From: Adiantum capillus-veneris
Lineage: Eukaryota; Streptophyta; Polypodiopsida; Polypodiales; Pteridaceae
Direction: 5' to 3'
Length of the DNA stretch: 64,000 nucleotides
NCBI GenBank assembly: GCA_014529385.2
Contig: CM043962.1
Location: 40,712,598-40,776,597, forward strand
In this document: piece after piece, positions 44,606-57,185 of the stretch
Layout: each line of letters opens with the position of its first letter
Position numbering within the stretch: position 1 is the stretch's first letter
Program-made: the position numbers and the translations under genes
Notes under the pieces: model-generated
Databases searched by the model: none
Told to the model about the DNA's origin: nothing
What the model saw: the letters and a program-made list of their open reading frames with translations, nothing else

Positions 44606-45435
44606 CTATCTAGCTTGCCCCTGCCTTGCCTCCAATATCGTATTAACCTTTCCAATACCGTAACCTACACTCTTGCTCTTGTAGTATTTAATCCCCATGG
44701 ATTTACATCCTTTCAAATCTTTAAATTGTGGCATAAAGCTCATGCTCATAAGTGGAATAATTATGTTTTTTTTGCTTTCGAATGTGACATGCCATCCCTC
44801 TTGCACTAGCATTGATCCAATAGCCTTGTTACTTGCATCCATCTAAAGCACAAATGGTTTGAGCGGAACAACAATAGCTAAAATTGGTTTTTTAGTTAAA
44901 GATACCTAAGCTTATCAAGGCTACATTGTTGCGTGTTGTCGCTCCAAGTGAAGGCTTCACCTTGAGTCTTTAATTGGTCTGTCATCTCTTAGCATAATCT
45001 TGAATAAATTTATGATATAACCTTTCATATCATTAGAAATCTAAAGTTCTTCCATATTAAAAGGATGAGACCATAGTAGAATTAGTCTACTTTATCTGGA
45101 TCCATTTGCCAACAAAGGAGGTAACATATCCCAAGTAGTTGATTTTTATTTCCAAGAAATCACACTTGCTTAGCATCGCATAAATTTTATGCTCATGTAG
45201 CAATAAAAAATGAGCTTGAGGTGCTGCAAGGGTTCTTCTTGAGTAAAACTATAGACCAAAATGTCATTAAAAAAAACAACACAACTTTCACTAAATATGG
45301 TCGTAGTATATCATCCATAGTAGCCATAAAAGTTATAGGAGAGTTAGTTAAACCAAAAGGCATGACTAAAAACTCATAAGCCCAAATATTTAACAAAAAA
45401 TATTTGGAATATGTGCTAAATGTATATTTACTCAT
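44606..45435 (-). pseudogene. Ty3 RT-RNase H scrap (element I)
   Basis: Minus-strand 45435-45193 reads [21 protein letters not shown] and DILRPYL, the central Ty3 RT segment, followed by VVLFF and a frameshift where the DD active site should be. Frame 44842-44606 begins MDASNKAIGSMLVQEGW and ESKK, the start of a Ty3 RNase H. The order and spacing (about 350 bp between) fit one RT-RNase H fragment. No LTRs or other pol parts were found. It is more decayed than elements A-D. Confidence 0.75.
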
Positions 45436-45649
45436 AGTGTAAATCTATCTTAGAGAATTCGTGAGCTCCTTGTTGCCCATCAAATAGCTCATCACCCCTT
45501 AGAAGAGGATACTTGTTGGCAGTTGATTGAGGCAGATCTCATACATGCAACTAGTGGGACCTGATAGCACCAACCCCTTTCACCACAGTGTCTTCCTGCA
45601 AAATGATCAATCAAGGTTCTTTCTCTACCTTGAACGTACGCTAACCCTT

Positions 45650-46480
45650 CTCCCTTCCCATTGCTCGCTCTAGCAACCCCTAACTAAGAGCCTTTGGTTC
45701 AGGTGTCATTTGAAAACCAAGCACCAGTAGAGCGATTAATACCTCCTTGTTTTGGTGATTAATGCCAAGCTTGTGGGTTACCTCCACTTTGCAATTATTA
45801 TCTCTTTGCTTGAGATATTAATCACGTTTTTTTGCCAGCCTCTTTTCAAACTATTAATTGATTTTCTTTTCAACCAATTAATCGTTCAGCTCTTTTCTCC
45901 CAAGGATTCAACTTTTTGGCTCTCAAGCTTGGTGGTTACCACGTGTCCTAGGGTTCTTTGTGTCCCCCCCCCCCCCACCTGTCTTTTCTTTTATGCTTAG
46001 AGTTGTCAGGACAACAGCAAGGCCGGACTAGACAAGGGCAAGGCCGGGCTAGGCAGTGTGGAAAGGGAGTCCAACTAGGGCAAAGGGCTAGGAGCCATGC
46101 TACATAGTGGGTGGTTGGGAGGTGGACTCCTAGGTTCTATTTTCCCTTGTCTAACATTGGTATCAAGAGCAAGGTTACTATTTTTGGGAAGGGACAGCCG
46201 TAGTGTTGGAGAGCCACGCAAATCTTTGCATGTTTTGCATGTCGGGGTCAAGAATACCGTGGAGCTGACCCCCTGTGAAGGGGACGACAAGGAGGATTGG
46301 GTGGGCAACCCCTCTTACGAGGAGAAGCGACCGAAACCCAACTTGCACCGAATCTCGCCCTCTCGGGCCCTACGGCATCGCATCGGGCTACTGAGAAACT
46401 CTTGACCCAAGGCCGAAGCCCGCTTTGCGCTGTAGCGACCACCATCTCCCTCAACAGGCTCTCGCATGCTACTGCTATCG
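45650..46480 (+). repeat. LTR end and primer-site fragment of another retroelement (element J)
   Basis: TAACA at 46151-46155 followed by TTGGTATCAAGAGC (PBS-like TGGTATCAAGAGC, 46158-46170), the pattern of an LTR end plus tRNA-Met-type primer site. The left part up to about 45650 would be LTR; the right part contains short frames (46097-46454) with no recognisable Gag. No partner LTR seen. Confidence 0.5.
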
Positions 46481-46520
46481 GCTATGGTGTTTGTGAAGCT
46501 TTGAATTCACACTTAAAATG

Positions 46521-48933
46521 CCTAAGGCCCTTGGCCTTAGGACTTTATTGGTACTAGGGGTGATACACACCCCGCATCAAGCAAGGAGCTCTGACCTCCG
46601 GAGTTTGTAAGCATAGATCCAAGGGGATCCAAGGCAGGGCCAGCAAGTACACACACCCACACAAATTTTCTGCGTACTATCTGCAAAAAATCAGAGAATT
46701 AATAAAGCGTTTCAAGGGGAGTCAGAAGCGACGTTATTTCTCAAAATCGATTGCGACGAAAGCGATTCTACCCATACTCGATTCGGCTACAACAGGTTAA
46801 GGATTTCCCTACACGGACAGATCGATTTCGACTTGGACAATATTGATTTCGATGGGATTAGCAAGGCTAATTAACCTTTGCAATGCTCTCGATATCAGGT
46901 ATTTTTTCTGACTATTCCTTTCACTGCACTTTGTCGCCATGGATTCAGATATATTCCTAACACCCTAAAGAAAGAAGTCGTACGAGATTTTCTTGGGTTT
47001 GTAATAAGAGATTACCTATGTTAAGGCTCTCTTAGTCTATTCATGTCGTCCCGTGGATTATTTGCTTGATAGCGAGGTCATGTCTATGTGCTTTTTGTGG
47101 AAATTTCCCACCATTGTATTTATATACAATGATCACAAGCAAAGATACCAATCTCAACTCTTTTCGATAGAGTAGCTGATGTTATAGCGGAAGTGTAAAC
47201 CATGCTTTAGTGGAATGAGTCCACAATACTAGCATGCCATGCATGCATACCAGAAAAATAGTGTGATAAGCCCTTGGCTTCAATGACGGTCTCCACAATG
47301 TAAGCAGATGCCATATGTGCCTTGCACAATGTGTACTATCATGGATACATCATAGTTGGTCATTGCAAACCATAAATGTGAGCTTATATCCTCTTATTGC
47401 CAAACATGCATGCCACTATCCTTGATACTAAGTCAATGGATAGTACTATGGTATGGAATAGAAGCCTTGCTTTGCAGTAAGTCTGTCAAAACACTTTTCT
47501 TTGCACAACATATAAATCTTATTCAAATGAAAATTGAATGACAAAAATACAAGTAGAACTTGAAAATGTGTGACCTTGTCACCCATTTGAGAGCAGTTGC
47601 CTTTGCTGGAATGTGGCTTTGTAACCATGTATGCCGATAAATTTTGAGATGTCAAATGTACCTTCTCTTGTATGCCCTCGGGGATTGATTCATATCGACC
47701 TCCGATGAAAATCAGGTAGACATGTTACCAAGATTTCCCAAGTTTGTATGCGAATAGCATATTCCAAACTTTGGAAGCTGACATACAATATGTTCTGAAG
47801 TGAAGCCTGGCTTTGCATGCTCATTGAAAGGTCAGACAAAATGCAACCTGAGTGCTCATAGCTAACAAGTGCTCCTGTTGATGCAAAAGAGAATCGACAT
47901 TGTCAATCTTGCAGAGAGGAACAACCTTGCTGAATCGTGCAGCTTATTGAGAAGCATGAGACTACCCAATATTACAAGAGATAGCTCTTGAACCTTAGCT
48001 ATCAAATGCCATCTAAATGCCAAACTCCACTTGATCGAAGCAAAATTGGTGTCAAATTGGCATTGCAAAATCTTGCAAAATGAAACTTAAATTTAAGGTG
48101 CTTACCGACTTTTGTAACCACCACCTCTAGCACCAAAAGCTGGAGCATCTTGTGGCATGAATGTGCTTTCAATGTACTTTATGTATGTATTTTTTATGCA
48201 CTCTGGCAAGCTGTAATGGCTTTGAAGTAACCATGCCCCCAATGCATAAATATAGGTAGGGAGCCATGCTCCTAAAAGCCTTGCTTTTCCCCTCCGCTTG
48301 ACAGCACAAAGAGGATACATGAAAGGATACAAGCCGATGTAACGTACAAGCCAGTTTCTTGAGTATATGGAGCCTTGCTCCCATGATGCATCTTATGGCA
48401 TTGTCATACACAAGACATGTAAAAGAAAATCAACCCTCTCGATTGTCGACCTTGTCGAGTAATATATTGGATGAAAATTTTTAAAACATCTACCGTAATT
48501 GCAGAAGCAAAGCATACCTAGGTTGCTTAATGATGCTAGCATTTACCCTTGAAATCTCGTTGGATCTTTCTTGCCGACAATGAGTTGAGAATGACCAATT
48601 TTTACTGCATTGGATTTAGTAAACCGGTCTAGGAGCCATGCTCCAAAACTCTAAACTAGATGTATGCCGGCTTCTTAGAATTGAATTAATGATTGGCCTT
48701 GCCGATTACCTTTGTCTTACAAGTCGTTAGCCATGCCTTACTCGCTTCTACTGCTAGGCAACATCATTAAAATCCCTGGATGGGTTATCCTTGTTGGAGC
48801 CTTGCTCCTTTATCCAGACATAGTTACATGCCTTGCATGGAGAAACTTTCAAAGGCAAAGTTATGATAGCCATACTACATAAAAACTTGCCACACATGCT
48901 TGATTGTGTTGATGAAATTATTGACCTTATCAA
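46521..48933. repeat. Cluster of micro-hairpins with CTT/CAT/AAG loops
   Basis: At least 15 short inverted repeats with a 3-base loop that is CTT, CAT or (once) AAG, always closed by a C-G pair. Examples: 46521-46541 (9-bp arms CCTAAGGCC/GGCCTTAGG), 46857 ATTAGC-AAG-GCTAAT, 47232 GCATGC-CAT-GCATGC, 47268 AAGCC-CTT-GGCTT, 47316 TGTGC-CTT-GCACA, 48260 GGAGC-CAT-GCTCC, 48274 AAAAGC-CTT-GCTTTT, 48369 GGAGC-CTT-GCTCC, 48446 TCGAC-CTT-GTCGA, 48634, 48796, 48827 CATGC-CTT-GCATG. Stems differ yet pair with themselves. No coding frame or known element explains the stretch. Confidence 0.75.
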
Positions 48934-49209
48934 GTTGTATGCACATAGAGGAAGTATAAAAGAACCTCTAAGTAATTTTTTATAATTACACTCACAAAGC
49001 GTACCTCTAATTTTCCAATGCTAAGAGCAATATCGCAAGATAATTTGCGACCATGCTTTGCTCAGCCACAAAACCTCACTAAACAAAAGCAACTTTTTCC
49101 TGTTGTGCTTGTATTGTGGAGAAATCTGCAAGATTTAATGAGTTCTTTATGGAAAACTTTAAATTAAACTCGCTTACTGAGTCTCACAAACCCTCTTATC
49201 AAGGTTTTT

Positions 49210-50526
49210 TGTAATGGAATTGGCCTATTTAACTTGAGACTAGCGGAAATTAATAAGAGTACTTTCGAGAAATGACTTTGTGAGCATAGCGGGTGAACAT
49301 AATTGAAGATAGAAACATAATCATAGCAATTAGTTAACTTGGCATGAACAATACTTTTGCAAGAGAGGGAATTTAGAGAACATGAAAACAGTTGAGGACC
49401 GGATTTATGTGGAGCCGGTCCCCCCTCCAATAGGCATTTGTATTATGATTTCTCCCATTAAGAGAGACTTGTTACAGTACAATCTTTGTGTTCCTTGTAA
49501 CCTAGGTGATGCAATGAAGATGGAAAGATTCATGCATCACAAGAATAACATAAACTTGAAGAAAGATTTAACTATCCCAAGCCTCAGTCCCTAGACCTCA
49601 AACACCTTCGAAGGTGGAGAGAGCTAGCAGGGAATGAGGGTAGGGAAGAGTAAGGAAACATTTCATAGGAGAAAGAATTAGTACCTCAATTATCATAACT
49701 CTTCTTGCTAGCATACATAATAGCATAGTAATGAAGAATAAGGAGATGGCAAGCTTAAGCATCGAAGCATGGATCTTGTTTGGATTTTCACTCCATAGCC
49801 AAGAGTGTTGGTGTAGGCTCTCAACCTCTACTTGCTTGGAGAAGGAGAGGGATCTCTTGCACTTTGCATAGCCCACAATGAGAGTGTTTGTGAGTGTGTG
49901 TGGGTGAGTATACCCCCTAAGAAACCCCCTAGCTTTCTTGGGTCGACCCCCCCCTTGTAGCTCATGCTTGAAGCTCATTGGACCCCTCTAGGCCTAGCCA
50001 ATCACAAGCAAGAGGCATTACAAGCAGCAAGGGTAGCCTTGGGACAAGTGTCTCCCTTTCCCCTTTGCGACAGAGGACTTGATAAATGCAAATCAATTAA
50101 TCAAATTTCTTAAATTATCATTGGACCCCTTGGGTGGCCAACCAATAGGCTTCAGGCACACCATGAGGGCAACATGAGGAGGAACTTGACAAGTGTCCCT
50201 TTTTCTTTCTTTGTACCATGCATGCCTTGTGTGAGTGTGTGGGTGTTCTCTCTCATGCCCCCTCTTGTAGGGCTTGCCCCTTCCTTGTAGGGATTGAATC
50301 TTGACATTTTGACACATCAAGCCCATCATGCATAGGCCCAATTCCCACCACAAGCTTGGCCCTTAAGCACTTTAAGCTTGCGTTGGGTTCTCACCTCAAG
50401 TGCAACCCTAGAATCTCAATCATGTCAAGCACCTCAAGCATCTCAATCATCAAGCATCTCAAGCCCCTCAATCATCAAGCACCTTAGTCATCAAGCATGA
50501 CAAGTAGCACAAGCACCTCAAACTGG
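49210..50526 (-). repeat. B-family LTR, left part (split by element D)
   Basis: Starts TGTAATGGAATTGGCC, homologous to the element B LTR at 19219 onward, including the CACCTTCGAAGGTG palindrome and a minisatellite of AAGCACCTCAAGCATC type at 50420-50520. It is interrupted at 50526 within the minisatellite by element D. The left and right parts together give about 1.6 kb, the full LTR length. Confidence 0.85.
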
Positions 50527-51339
50527 TGATGGGGGCTTTTCACAAGCCAAGCTCCCATAACCCTCTTCTCTCGTCCCCACCCCATGAAAACCCCCTCTTA
50601 TGGAGGGAGTGATAAAAGGCATTGGAAAAAGTAAGAAAAAAATAAAGTATGATTATGTAAATATATAAGAAAGGTAAAATAGGCCACCTCATGTCTGCGG
50701 GGTAGCCCATCCCCACCTTGAATCCTTTTTCTTCATTGTTGCCCCGCCGGGTGTCCCTTTTCCTCTCCTCCACTCAAAAGGTCAACCCCCTCTCTCTTCC
50801 CCTTGTCCTTTCTACTTTCTCTCTCCCCTCAAGCTACCCCACCTCTCACCAATAATGCACCCTAACTCACATGCAACTTACCCTATCTTCCAAAATAGTA
50901 TACCCCACCCCCTCTTTCTCTCTCCTATCATATCCCATGACCCAAATACCCCCCTCTCTCTCTAAAGGATGCCATGTCTCTTGTCTTGTAGCTAAATAAC
51001 CTCCCCTACACTCACACACACTTAGTTTCACTGAAAAAAGGTGCCCACAGACCCATCCCCACCCGGTGGTTACCTGATTTTTCTTGTGTTCACACACATC
51101 TGCACACAGATTCACCTCTGAACACACTCCCCTCTCTCCCCTCTTGTAATTACTTTATTCTCCATGTCACCTCTCACTTTTTTTCATCAACCCATCTCTC
51201 TCTCTTAGTCTCTCTCTCATGAGACTACTGTTCTGGCACATATACACACAGCCAGACAAGTGGGGCCCAAAGCCACATGGCCTATGTAGATAATGATTTC
51301 TTCATTTCTAGATTCTAGAATTCCTCCCCATTCCTCCCC

Positions 51340-51348
51340 TATATAAAG
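51340..51348 (+). promoter_or_regulatory. TATA box of element D LTR
   Basis: TATATAAAG in CCCCTATATAAAGAGGGG. Transcription would be expected about 30 bp downstream. Confidence 0.65.
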
Positions 51349-51821
51349 AGGGGTCACCATCACACTAAATACACACACAACATCACCAAAGAACACACTA
51401 TGCACTGTGTGTGCCTAGTGCACACACACACACCCACACCATCACCATCACCATCATCGCAATCACCATGCTTGTCTTGAGCATGACCTCTACACCCTTG
51501 GCTATGGAAGATGAAGGGCAACTAAATGAAGGATGATGGCCATAATCCTCGTGCGAGTCTTCGCCATCAACTCCCACCTATCCGCCATGTGCTCTACCAC
51601 TCTATCCCTTCTCATTTCCCTACCCTATGCTCCCCATTTCATCGCCTAATTCTCTAAATAAAGCTTGAGGTTTTGTGAGTATGTTTTCTTGCAATGTTTT
51701 GCCCATGTGAGGTGTGCGGAACCGCCACCTAGTCTTGTGTTTTGGAGTGAGCTTGTGTATGTGTGAAGGGTGTGCGGATTCGCCATCCTTTTGTGGTGCC
51801 TAAGTACTAAGCCGCTATACC

Positions 51822-51825
<4 letters not shown>

Positions 51826-51906
<81 letters not shown>
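51826..51906. repeat. (CT)n microsatellite in element D LTR
   Basis: About 40 CT units, downstream of the promoter. Confidence 0.95.
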
Positions 51907-51909
<3 letters not shown>

Positions 51910-52122
51910 TGATCTCATTCCCTTTCCTCTTCATCATTACTCCCAAGCATCCATCTCTCTTGGATGAAAACTTTGTTATGGTGGTGTGTTGTTTGCGTCC
52001 TAGCCGTTGAAGTTAGGTGGTGCCCCCTGTTTGCTTTACCATGACAGGCTCGAGGCGCGCCATTCGGTCCCCGGTGTTTTAGAGGCCGTCGGGGGTTCGG
52101 GGTTCGCTTTGCTCCCGTCATT

Positions 52123-52139
52123 TGGTGCCCCCACTGAGG
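52123..52139 (+). promoter_or_regulatory. Primer-binding site of element D
   Basis: TGGTGCCCCCACTGAGG, 2 bp after the LTR. I have not assigned the tRNA. Confidence 0.6.
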
Positions 52140-52193
52140 ATCTTTTCATGAAACCCTTCAGTTTACAAGACTGAAACCCCTAAACTATTGTGA

Positions 52194-52950
52194 ATGGATG
52201 AATGGCTAGCAGGATTTGCTAATTGGACGACAGAAGAAGAAGAGCTCCAAGCACAACTAGACGAACTCCGCATCTCCATCGAAGCTCGAGTGCCAGGCGT
52301 AACGGTAATCGATTTGCAGTGGGAGAGTCAACCAACATGCCAAACCCAGTGGATATACATAGGCCAAGTGCCAAGAAGAAGAAGGAGAAGGTCGAAACCA
52401 TGTCCGCAACCTACAACCAACCCACAACAACAAAATGGAAGGAGCTCTACAAAATAGAGAATCAACACTATTCTACTTTGAGAATTGGGTAACTCAAGTC
52501 ACCGAGGTAATTACCACAGTCCGTTTTCAAGTCACACCTGATGCTGCAGCACAGATAACGGAAGCATTGGCTCACACTCTCACTAGAGAAACTAGGGATC
52601 TACTGAGTTTGTTCCAGGAAAGAACACCACCCTCTCCCACAAGCTTGGACAGTGACTAAGCACCTCTAAGCTTCACATGAATCAGTACAACCTACCTCAA
52701 GACAGATCACACATACCAACACGTGTACGCTCAATCAAGGTAATACTGGATTTGAAGGCTCACTACAAGCACGTCATTGACACCATGCCCGGTGGGGAGC
52801 AGTTTTTGGAGGTTCTGGCATCAGATCAACCATTTGTCTTACCTTTGGTACAAGGCAATGTACCGTTTGAAGTTTTAATCTGTGTCCTAGTATAAGAGGG
52901 TATAGACGCCTCCTTGTAAAGAAGAAAAAAAAACTTTTGCAAGTTAAGCA
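52194..52950 (+). other. Element D leader with short broken frames
   Basis: Frames 52194-52457, 52435-52659 and 52677-52895 overlap or follow each other. The second (FYFENWVTQVTEVITTVRF, then ALAHTLTRETRDLLSLFQERT) has Gag-like helix character and may be a decayed N-terminal Gag or separate leader ORF. Not identifiable further. Confidence 0.4.
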
Positions 52951-52980
52951 ATGTGTCTTTCTAGCTCTCTCTCAGTAATC

Positions 52981-55900
52981 ATGGCAAGTGTAGCATTTCC
53001 AACATTTAAAGGAAAGAAGGGGGAGGATTTGGTAACAGACTTCCTAGATGACTTTGAAGTAGCATGTGTAGTGAGCAACAAAGATACGGATGAATCCCGG
53101 GTTAGAATCTTTAAGCATCTCATGAAGCTAGAAGCTAGATCATGGTACAATGCACTTCCACAAGCAACCAAGGATGACTGGGAACCCTTAAAAACCGCTT
53201 TTAAGAGGCGCTTTGGGGGAGGTACCACTTCAGAAAAGTTGTGGGACAAGTTGAGAGACTTGAAGTAGAAGGGTCTTTTAGAATATACCACCTATGAGTC
53301 CAAATTTGTGGATTTGTGGGAACGGTGGGTTGAGTCACTGGCTAGGGGGGAAGCTGCACCCGATTTCCTAAAAAAAGATCGGTTCACGCATGGCTTATGG
53401 CCGCTTCTCAAGGAGAAGGTGAAAGGTAGATTCCCGGCTACGTACGAGTTAGCCGTTGAGATTGCTCGCCTTAAGGACAAGAAGCTGCGAATGAAAGCCA
53501 AAGAAACCGAGTCAACAGAAGCAGGAACATCGCGTCGACCAGCAACTACGACAACCACCATACCACCACCACCGGCTCTTGGGGTAAGAGATGACCAACA
53601 AGATATGTTGGCCCATATTACTGACCAACAGCAGAATTTGTCTATCCACTTAATACAGCAAGGGAGGAGTCAAGAAAGAGATCAAGACCCTGGAAGAGCA
53701 CGACGACAAAACAGGGAGTATCATTGCTACAACTACGGAGAAGACGGTCACGGTATGTACTACTGTCCCAAACCACGACAAAACTATAATAGAGGAGGTA
53801 GGAGGAACCAATTGTCACCCCCTAGAGAAAGAACACCCCCACCCCGAGCACCACCCCCACCAACACAAATTCTACGTCCACCCCAGACACCACTACAAGC
53901 ATCCATCCCACCTCTTCCACCAGCCCCACCACCTAATCGCCCTGTAAACATCATAAGGCTAGAAGAGAAAGGAAAAGCCGTAGTAGTGGATCCACCCAGA
54001 GCAAAGGAGAGGGACAAGGGTAAGGAGAAGGTAACCTTTTTAGAACCACTTGAAGCCATGACTGTGAAAAGAGCTAGGAGGGAGAAAGCTACACAATCAG
54101 ATGATGAGAGAAGCATGAGAGGAGAAACTAGCAAGAGGCCATCCAGGCCACGACGGAAATTGGGCATCACCGACTTCCAGCTAGGGGAAAGTTCTAAGCC
54201 CTATGATCTAACATTGGATGTGGCAAAGCAAGGACCGAAGATTACATGGCCACAACTGCTACATCTTGCACCAAAAGTAAGGCGACAATGGTCTAAAATG
54301 GTAAGTACAAGACGCTCCAAGACAAAGGTAGCTGGAGCAATTTCGGGATGCAACATGGATGATATCCTTCCAATTGTCGATGTAAACATAAAAGGAAAGA
54401 GGGTTGGAAACACCTACATTGATGGAGGTGCACAAATCTGTGTAATGAGCGAAGCTATGATGCTTCGATTAGGGCTCGAGGTTGACAGGCCTTCTCCATG
54501 CAAGGCAAAGATGTCAAACAACGCAAAAGTAAAGTGTGTGGGTGTGGTAAGTGCCGTGAAAATCAAAGCTTTCAACACTGAGGTAGAGGTAGATGTTTTT
54601 GTAATGCCTACTAAGGGGGAGGGCTATCCACTAATTTTGGGAAGGCCATGGTTGATGGCCATGAAGGCAAAACAGGATTGGGGTACTGGCCTTCTACGCA
54701 TAACCGGTAAGAAAGGGGAGACAATCTACTACGACATGAGGATTGGCAAGCAGAAGCAAATGAATCTGGAAACATTTGCAGATGAAACCACTAGCGAATC
54801 TTCCAGTTCTGAGGAGGAGACCACATCCACCGACGAAAGTGACAGTTTCATTGATGTGATGGGTATCATTATGAAGGATCCACAAAGGGTAAGCACAACT
54901 GGTGATCCATCACCAAAAGGGCAACCCAATGAAATGGAGAGCAAATCACCTGGCCTAGGAGGAAGTAGGTTGAAGGGTGTGTTGTCTACGGAATTAACAC
55001 TTGAGGAGAAAGATAGTTTTTTGCAAATGTTGATGGGATTTCCTAACCTGTTCATTGACAACTATGAAATAATCACAGGCATTACAGTGGTGGAACATCA
55101 TATTAAGCTGAAGGAAGGGGTAAAACCAGTTGTGCAAAAGCTACGACGACTGGGGGTCATACAAGAAAAGGCACTCTTGGCCGAGGTAAGGAAACTGCTG
55201 GAGGCGGGATTCATCTATCCTGTAGAAAACTCAGAATGGGTGTCACTCGTAGTGGTGACGCCTAAAAAGAATGGTAAGTGGAGGGTCTGTGTTGACTACA
55301 AACCACTAAATGCAGCTACAAAGAGAGACCACTTTCCTCTCCCTTTCTTGGATGAAATTCTGAATGAAGTAGCGGGTTTTGAATTCTATACCGTCTGTGA
55401 TGGTTATTCTGGATAATTTCAAATACGCATAGCCTTGGAAGATCAGCTAAAAACCACTTTTATCACGCCATGGGGTTGTTTTGCATACAGGGTTATGCCA
55501 TTTGGTGTCACAAATGCACGTGCCACATTCCAAAGATATGTCACATATGTTTTTCAACCGTTCTTTGGAACATCCATAAGAGTGTTCATTGATGATTTTT
55601 GTATATATAGCTCCCGTATTTCACATTTAGAAAAGGTAACTGAAGGTTTGGCCAGGTTGCAGAGCCTAGGTGGGCAATTAAATGTGGATAAATGTCACAT
55701 TGGGGAGAGTAAAGTCATTCTACTAGGCCATGAAATTTCAGCAAAAGGTATCAACGCCGACCCAAGTAAGGTGTCCGCACTCATAGCCCTACCTTCACCA
55801 ACGACCGCACGTCAACTGGTCTCTTTTCTACAGAAGGTGAGGTACTTAAGTAGATTCATACATCTACTATCACAACTTGTTCTACCACTGCAACAACTCA

Positions 55901-57074
55901 CTCAAAGATCAACTTTCACTTGGGACGAGGAAAGCGAACATCACTACAACAAGGTAAAGGAGGTCTTAGCCACTCTGCCAACTATCTCACCACCTAAGTG
56001 GGATGAAAAATTCTATGTCACCTCAAGTGTTGGTGATGACTCATTGGGGGCTGTGCTACTCCAAAAGGATACGACGACATCTTTCATGAGGCCAATCTAC
56101 TTCTCTAGTCGAATGATGACAGCAGGAGAGAAAGGTTTCACCCATGTGGAACACTTAGTCCTAGATCTTAGATTTGCAACTACAAAGTTTAGGTCATATT
56201 TGCTGCCTAAGCAATTTGTGATTCTAACCACGGATGAAATATTTCCCTATGTTGTACAACACATGGATGTGTCTGCTAGAATTACTAAATGGCTAGTTCG
56301 TCTGCAAGAGTTTGACTACACGGTACAGATAGAAAGCACGACAAGGGCAAGTTTGGGGGGACTCATGACCTACCAAGTCTTTGAAAGGAAGGAGAAGCAA
56401 TCTAAGGAAGGAGAAGTCCGATTACCTCCAGTACCACCGATGGTAGAAGGAGCATACTCTCTCTACTTTGATGGAGCCTACAAGCGAGCATCCGACAAAG
56501 CAGCTGCAGGCATAGTGGTCTTTGATGACAAAGGGACAAAGGTATTTTCATTGGGCCAATTGTTAGATTCACATTCTAACAATGAAGCTGAGTATGCAGC
56601 ACTAACCAAGGGTCTACAATGGTGCATCTCGCAAGGTGTACAACGCCTTAATGTATTTGGGGATGCTCTACTTCTGGTAAGGCAAGTAAATGAAGCATGG
56701 ACATGCAAGAATCCTAGTTTAAGGACTCACTTAAGTGGTGTAAAAACCTTGTTGGGTAAGTTTGAAGAAGTTCAAATACACCATATCCCAAGGGCTCAAA
56801 ACCAAGAAGCAGATGCCCTAGCAAGTGAAAGACTACAGGAAGTGGTGGTTGGAGCAATAAAACTAAAGCTCCCTCTATTTCAAGGAAGTGATGCCTTGCC
56901 TGACATCATGCATTTTTTGGAAACAGGGGAATGCCCATCAGATTTAACAAAGGGACAGAAGCAATGGCTGACGCGGAAGGCCACAAGGTATCGACTCATC
57001 AATGACGGTTTGTACTGTAAGGGTAAGGACCAAATACTCAGGAAGGTCCCTCTCTCTCAGGAAATCACGGGAGC
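52981..57074 (+). pseudogene. Element D Gag-Pol, nearly open, with two RNase H domains, integrase missing
   Basis: From MASVAFPTFKGKKGEDLV a single frame of about 1360 codons has only two stops: TAG at 53266 in Gag and TAA at 55414 within RT (GYSG then stop then FQIRIALEDQ). Order: capsid; Pro-rich linker with a weak zinc knuckle CYNYGEDGHGMYYC (one Cys changed); protease YIDGGAQICVMSEAMM (54418-54470); RT with WRVCVDYKPLNAATKRDHF, FAYRVMPFGVTNARATF and active site FIDDFCIYS; thumb VRYLSRFIHLLSQ; RNase H (about 56010-56340); then a second RNase H beginning LYFDGAYKRASDKAAAGIV (56464) with NNEAEYAAL, FGDALLLV and EADALAS. The double RNase H marks the Tat lineage. Confidence 0.9.
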
Positions 57075-57181
57075 TAGGTGGTGCCCCCTGTTTGCTTTAC
57101 CATGACAGGCTCGAGGCGTGCCATTCGGTCCCTGGTGTTTTAGAGGCCGTCAGGGGTTCGGGGTTCGCTTTGCTCCCGTCA
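57075..57181 (+). repeat. Element D 3' LTR remnant
   Basis: Matches 52014-52120 with only a few differences, starting at TAGGTGGTGCCCCCTG. Only the last 107 bp of the LTR remain, fused to pol. Confidence 0.9.
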
Positions 57182-57185
57182 CTGG

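Larger units (their letters stand above)
50527..52120 (+). repeat. Element D 5' LTR
   Basis: 1594 bp, TGATGGGGGC...CTCCCGTCA, rich in CT and CA repeats: (CT)n at 51826-51906 and a CACCATCACC-rich patch at 51430-51470. The end GTTTTAGAGGCCGTC...CCCGTCA recurs at 57140-57181 in the 3' remnant. Confidence 0.85.
50527..57181 (+). mobile_element. Element D: Tat-type Ty3 retrotransposon nested in a B-family LTR
   Basis: 5' LTR (50527-52120), primer site, leader, and one long gag-pol frame with protease, RT, RNase H and a second RNase H. Pol is then joined directly to the last 107 bp of the 3' LTR, so integrase and most of the 3' LTR are deleted. Flanks: CTGG at 50523-50526 and at 57182-57185, a 4-bp target duplication (some plant elements give 4 rather than 5). 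The host LTR resumes exactly after it. Confidence 0.85.

Noticed and set aside
43483-44655. Long frames rich in Gly or Pro on both strands
   Set aside because: They are translations of poly-G and poly-C tracts; the open frame comes from the homopolymer, not from selection.
46097-46557. Frames of 102 and 86 residues as Gag of element J
   Set aside because: They follow a primer-site-like sequence, but I find no capsid or zinc-knuckle motif, so only the LTR end and primer site are reported.
46521-49160. Insertion of organelle DNA, because the micro-hairpins recall organelle genomes
   Set aside because: I recognise no plastid or mitochondrial gene in the stretch and base composition does not stand out.
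51646-51967. Ser/Leu and Arg/Glu repeat frames over (CT)n, also at 13199-13470 and 58440-58925
   Set aside because: Microsatellite translations in LTR or intergenic DNA; no flanking domain.
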